DNA from: Bacteroidota bacterium
GTDB taxonomy: Bacteria > Bacteroidota > Bacteroidia > UKL13-3
Assembly (NCBI GenBank): GCA_040388375.1
Contig: JAZKBU010000005.1
Coordinates: 281,273 to 345,272, forward strand
Reading direction: 5' to 3'
DNA length: 64,000 bases
The notes beneath the pieces are model-generated. The model worked only from the letters and a program-made list of their open reading frames with translations, was not told the origin of the DNA and ran no database searches. Shown in pieces: positions 62,463 to 64,000 of the stretch (position 1 is the first letter of the stretch; every line of letters begins with the position of its first letter). The position numbers and the translations under genes are program-made.

Positions 62463-63128
62463 ATGTGGAAGTTTTTTAAGAACCTATTTAGTCATATTAG
62501 TAAGCAAAAAGCAAAAGAATTTACCCAACAAGAATATGAAATAGATTATGAACTAAAATCGCAAGGACTTGAAAGTATTCTGGGCAAAATGAACGACTTG
62601 GTTGGACACGCTATCATATCATTTGCTGTTGGTGGGGCTGTTGATATGTATTATTTTTCGAATCATATTAAAGGGACGGGCTTTGCAACAATGGAGCTTT
62701 TGGAACCAGACGGAACAGGACCATTACCAAATAGACTTGGAACTTATGAACTTGTTGCATTTACAAAACATGATTATAATACTGGTGAAGATAAACAAAC
62801 TCCTTTTAACTTAATTGAACGAAAGATTTGTGGATTTTTTACTACAATTGGATTTTATTCGCGAGAAGCAGTATTAAGTCCAAATGAAACTTGTGAAGTA
62901 CCTAATGGTGACAACCAAGAAAATATATGCTTGGTTTTTGATTTGTATAAACCAGACAATAAAATATTTAAGGTTGGAGAAAGAGAACATCATTTGCTAT
63001 TATGCATTGAAGTGTTCAGAAGCGAAATGGAATATGCAAGAGCAAATGGGAGTATAAAATTATTTGATAAACTGAAACAAGCTGGGCATTATCCATATTC
63101 TGACTTGGATAGACAACCTGTTATATAA
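62463..63128 (+). CDS. Probable suppressor-of-fused (SUFU) domain protein
   Basis: A 221-residue soluble protein. The pattern FATMELLEPDG near 74, GTYELVAFTKHD near 95, and the C-terminal LLLCIEVFRSEMEYARANG followed by LFDKLKQAGHYPYSDLDRQPVI matches the SUFU-type fold, including the terminal YPYxDLDR-like ending. Such bacterial proteins are frequent immunity factors in polymorphic toxin systems. No toxin gene is visible upstream in the window, so the cognate partner, if any, is elsewhere or has been lost. Family call is by eye and moderate. Confidence 0.65.
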   Translation: MWKFFKNLFSHISKQKAKEFTQQEYEIDYELKSQGLESILGKMNDLVGHAIISFAVGGAVDMYYFSNHIKGTGFATMELLEPDGTGPLPNRLGTYELVAFTKHDYNTGEDKQTPFNLIERKICGFFTTIGFYSREAVLSPNETCEVPNGDNQENICLVFDLYKPDNKIFKVGEREHHLLLCIEVFRSEMEYARANGSIKLFDKLKQAGHYPYSDLDRQPVI

Positions 63129-63141
63129 AACCTAAAAATAA

Positions 63142-64000
63142 ATGCTAATGACAAGACTGTTAATATTTACAATAATTTGTTCGACATTTTTTACTCAGTT
63201 AAAGGCTGATTCTTGGATTGACCCCTCTTGGAAAAGAATGTTGGATAGTTCTGATATGATTGCATTAATTCAATACACCTCAAACGGAGACTTTAGAGCA
63301 AGTGCTAAAATTACTAGTATTTACAAAGGGCAGCTTAAAGTAGGAGATGAAATTTGGGTTTCTGGTTTTAGCAATCATTATGGACCAATTGATAAAATGA
63401 AAGTAGGAGATCAATATTTAGTTTTTTTAAATCTCTCTGAACTTACTGAACAAAGAATTGAATATTGGAATAATGAATTGTTAAAAAAAACTGAACTTAA
63501 AGACTATATAGAATCATTAAAAAACAAAAGAGCATTTTATGTATGTACTCCAACTTCTGGTGACTTAAAAGTGAATAACAACAAAGTTCAATACGATTTA
63601 ATTCAAACAACATTTTATAGTAAACAGAACTTTTATTCATTGCAAGTATTTGAATTTTTTTTGAAAGCTTACAACGACAGCACAATGAAAAATAATTTAT
63701 CAAAAGAACTTTTGAATAAAATAAAGAAGGGGAAAGAAAGTGAATCTAGTTCACAAGACTTAATGATGCTATCTCTTTTAAAGTATAATCAGTATGATAA
63801 TGCATTTGACAAATATGCAAAAGTTAAAGATCCTTCTACTAAGTATGCATTAGCGCAGTTGATGGGAAACATGAATAGCGAAAAATCAAAACAAATTTTA
63901 TTAGTTTTAATTAAAGATAAACATAGCTTAGTTCAAGGTGAAGCCGTGCGGCAACTTTCAAACGGATTTCCAAATGAAGTGGGAGCTGTTTTATTAAAGC
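63142..64000 (+). CDS. Exported protein with HEAT-like repeats, truncated by the window edge
   Basis: An open reading frame with no stop before the window ends, so it is partial at the 3' side. It starts ATG at 63142 (or at 63148, two codons later) with a signal peptide (MTRLLIFTIICSTFFTQLKA) that follows the SUFU-domain gene by 13 bases. Residues about 30-120 contain ASAKITSIYKGQLKVGDEIWV, a pattern seen in secreted NTF2- or TIMP-like domains that sit before repeat regions. The last residues (LAQLMGNMNSEKSKQILLVL, KHSLVQGEAVRQLSNGF) look like HEAT repeats. Function unknown. Confidence 0.7.
   Translation, partial: MLMTRLLIFTIICSTFFTQLKADSWIDPSWKRMLDSSDMIALIQYTSNGDFRASAKITSIYKGQLKVGDEIWVSGFSNHYGPIDKMKVGDQYLVFLNLSELTEQRIEYWNNELLKKTELKDYIESLKNKRAFYVCTPTSGDLKVNNNKVQYDLIQTTFYSKQNFYSLQVFEFFLKAYNDSTMKNNLSKELLNKIKKGKESESSSQDLMMLSLLKYNQYDNAFDKYAKVKDPSTKYALAQLMGNMNSEKSKQILLVLIKDKHSLVQGEAVRQLSNGFPNEVGAVLLK

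Overview
The window comes from the chromosome of a bacterium of the phylum Bacteroidota. The DNA is AT-rich, intergenic regions are short, and Shine-Dalgarno sequences are largely absent. Several genes are preceded by the Bacteroidota-type promoter (TTG/TTTG, about 17-23 bases, TAnnTTTG). Gene content agrees: GldN of the type IX secretion/gliding machinery, a LytS/LytTR-type two-component pair with TPR repeats, a YfhO-family protein, a tandem D-Ala-D-Ala ligase, Mpl and LysA (a meso-diaminopimelate, Gram-negative type wall), and many short lipoproteins. The genus cannot be fixed from this sequence. No rRNA, tRNA, CRISPR array, integrase or transposase gene was seen.

Layout. 1-500: gene-free composite of palindromic repeats. 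590-3307: TPR sensor kinase and LytTR regulator. 3330-9972 (minus): membrane protein, unknown protein, Tex, dihydrolipoyl dehydrogenase, TonB-like protein. 10166-15769 (plus): TolC-family protein, tRNA hydroxylase TrhO, YfhO-family protein, small lipoprotein. 15778-22462: a divergent envelope cluster (methyltransferase and desaturase on minus; GT2, methyltransferase and a large GT-C/TPR fusion on plus). 22639-27052: ApaG, an unusual GNAT-like protein, an MBL lipoprotein, solitary class III PhaC, a 44-residue basic protein and a degenerate 2H protein. 27248-33266: Mpl, GldN, then a minus-strand run (beta-helix lipoprotein, thioesterase, Cys-rich mini membrane protein, MBL hydrolase, GT2). 33354-37868: outer-membrane-protein chaperones (two parvulin proteins) with a MoxR ATPase. 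37927-42735: Ddl-Ddl, PdxH, QueD, FabD. 42811-45589 (minus): GNAT, HMG-CoA lyase, YraN, FBPase. 45732-50371: HipA-like kinase/DUF3037 pair, MacB-type permease, WD40 protein, phosphopantetheinyl transferase, methylmalonyl-CoA epimerase. 50436-56963: ClpC, LysA, thioredoxin-like protein, ABC exporter.

From 56964 to the end the character changes. Core genes give way to poorly conserved small proteins, an orphan contractile-tail sheath gene, a probable SUFU-domain protein and a truncated exported protein. Several are separated by copies of a palindrome (GTAGAGACGTTGCA plus its reverse complement) and other hairpins. The same hairpin families fill bases 100-440. Several hairpins have unrelated stems but the same short purine loop (AGGA or GGGA). 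Some repeats abut gene ends so closely that one supplies a stop codon.

Most likely to be new: the modular hairpin repeat family and its placement at gene ends, the orphan sheath gene inside it, the three-part GT2-like/GT-C/TPR protein in the desaturase-methyltransferase cluster, the tandem Ddl with one altered active site, and the unplaced cupin-like protein at 4186-5166. No complete, self-contained novel system is proven by the sequence.
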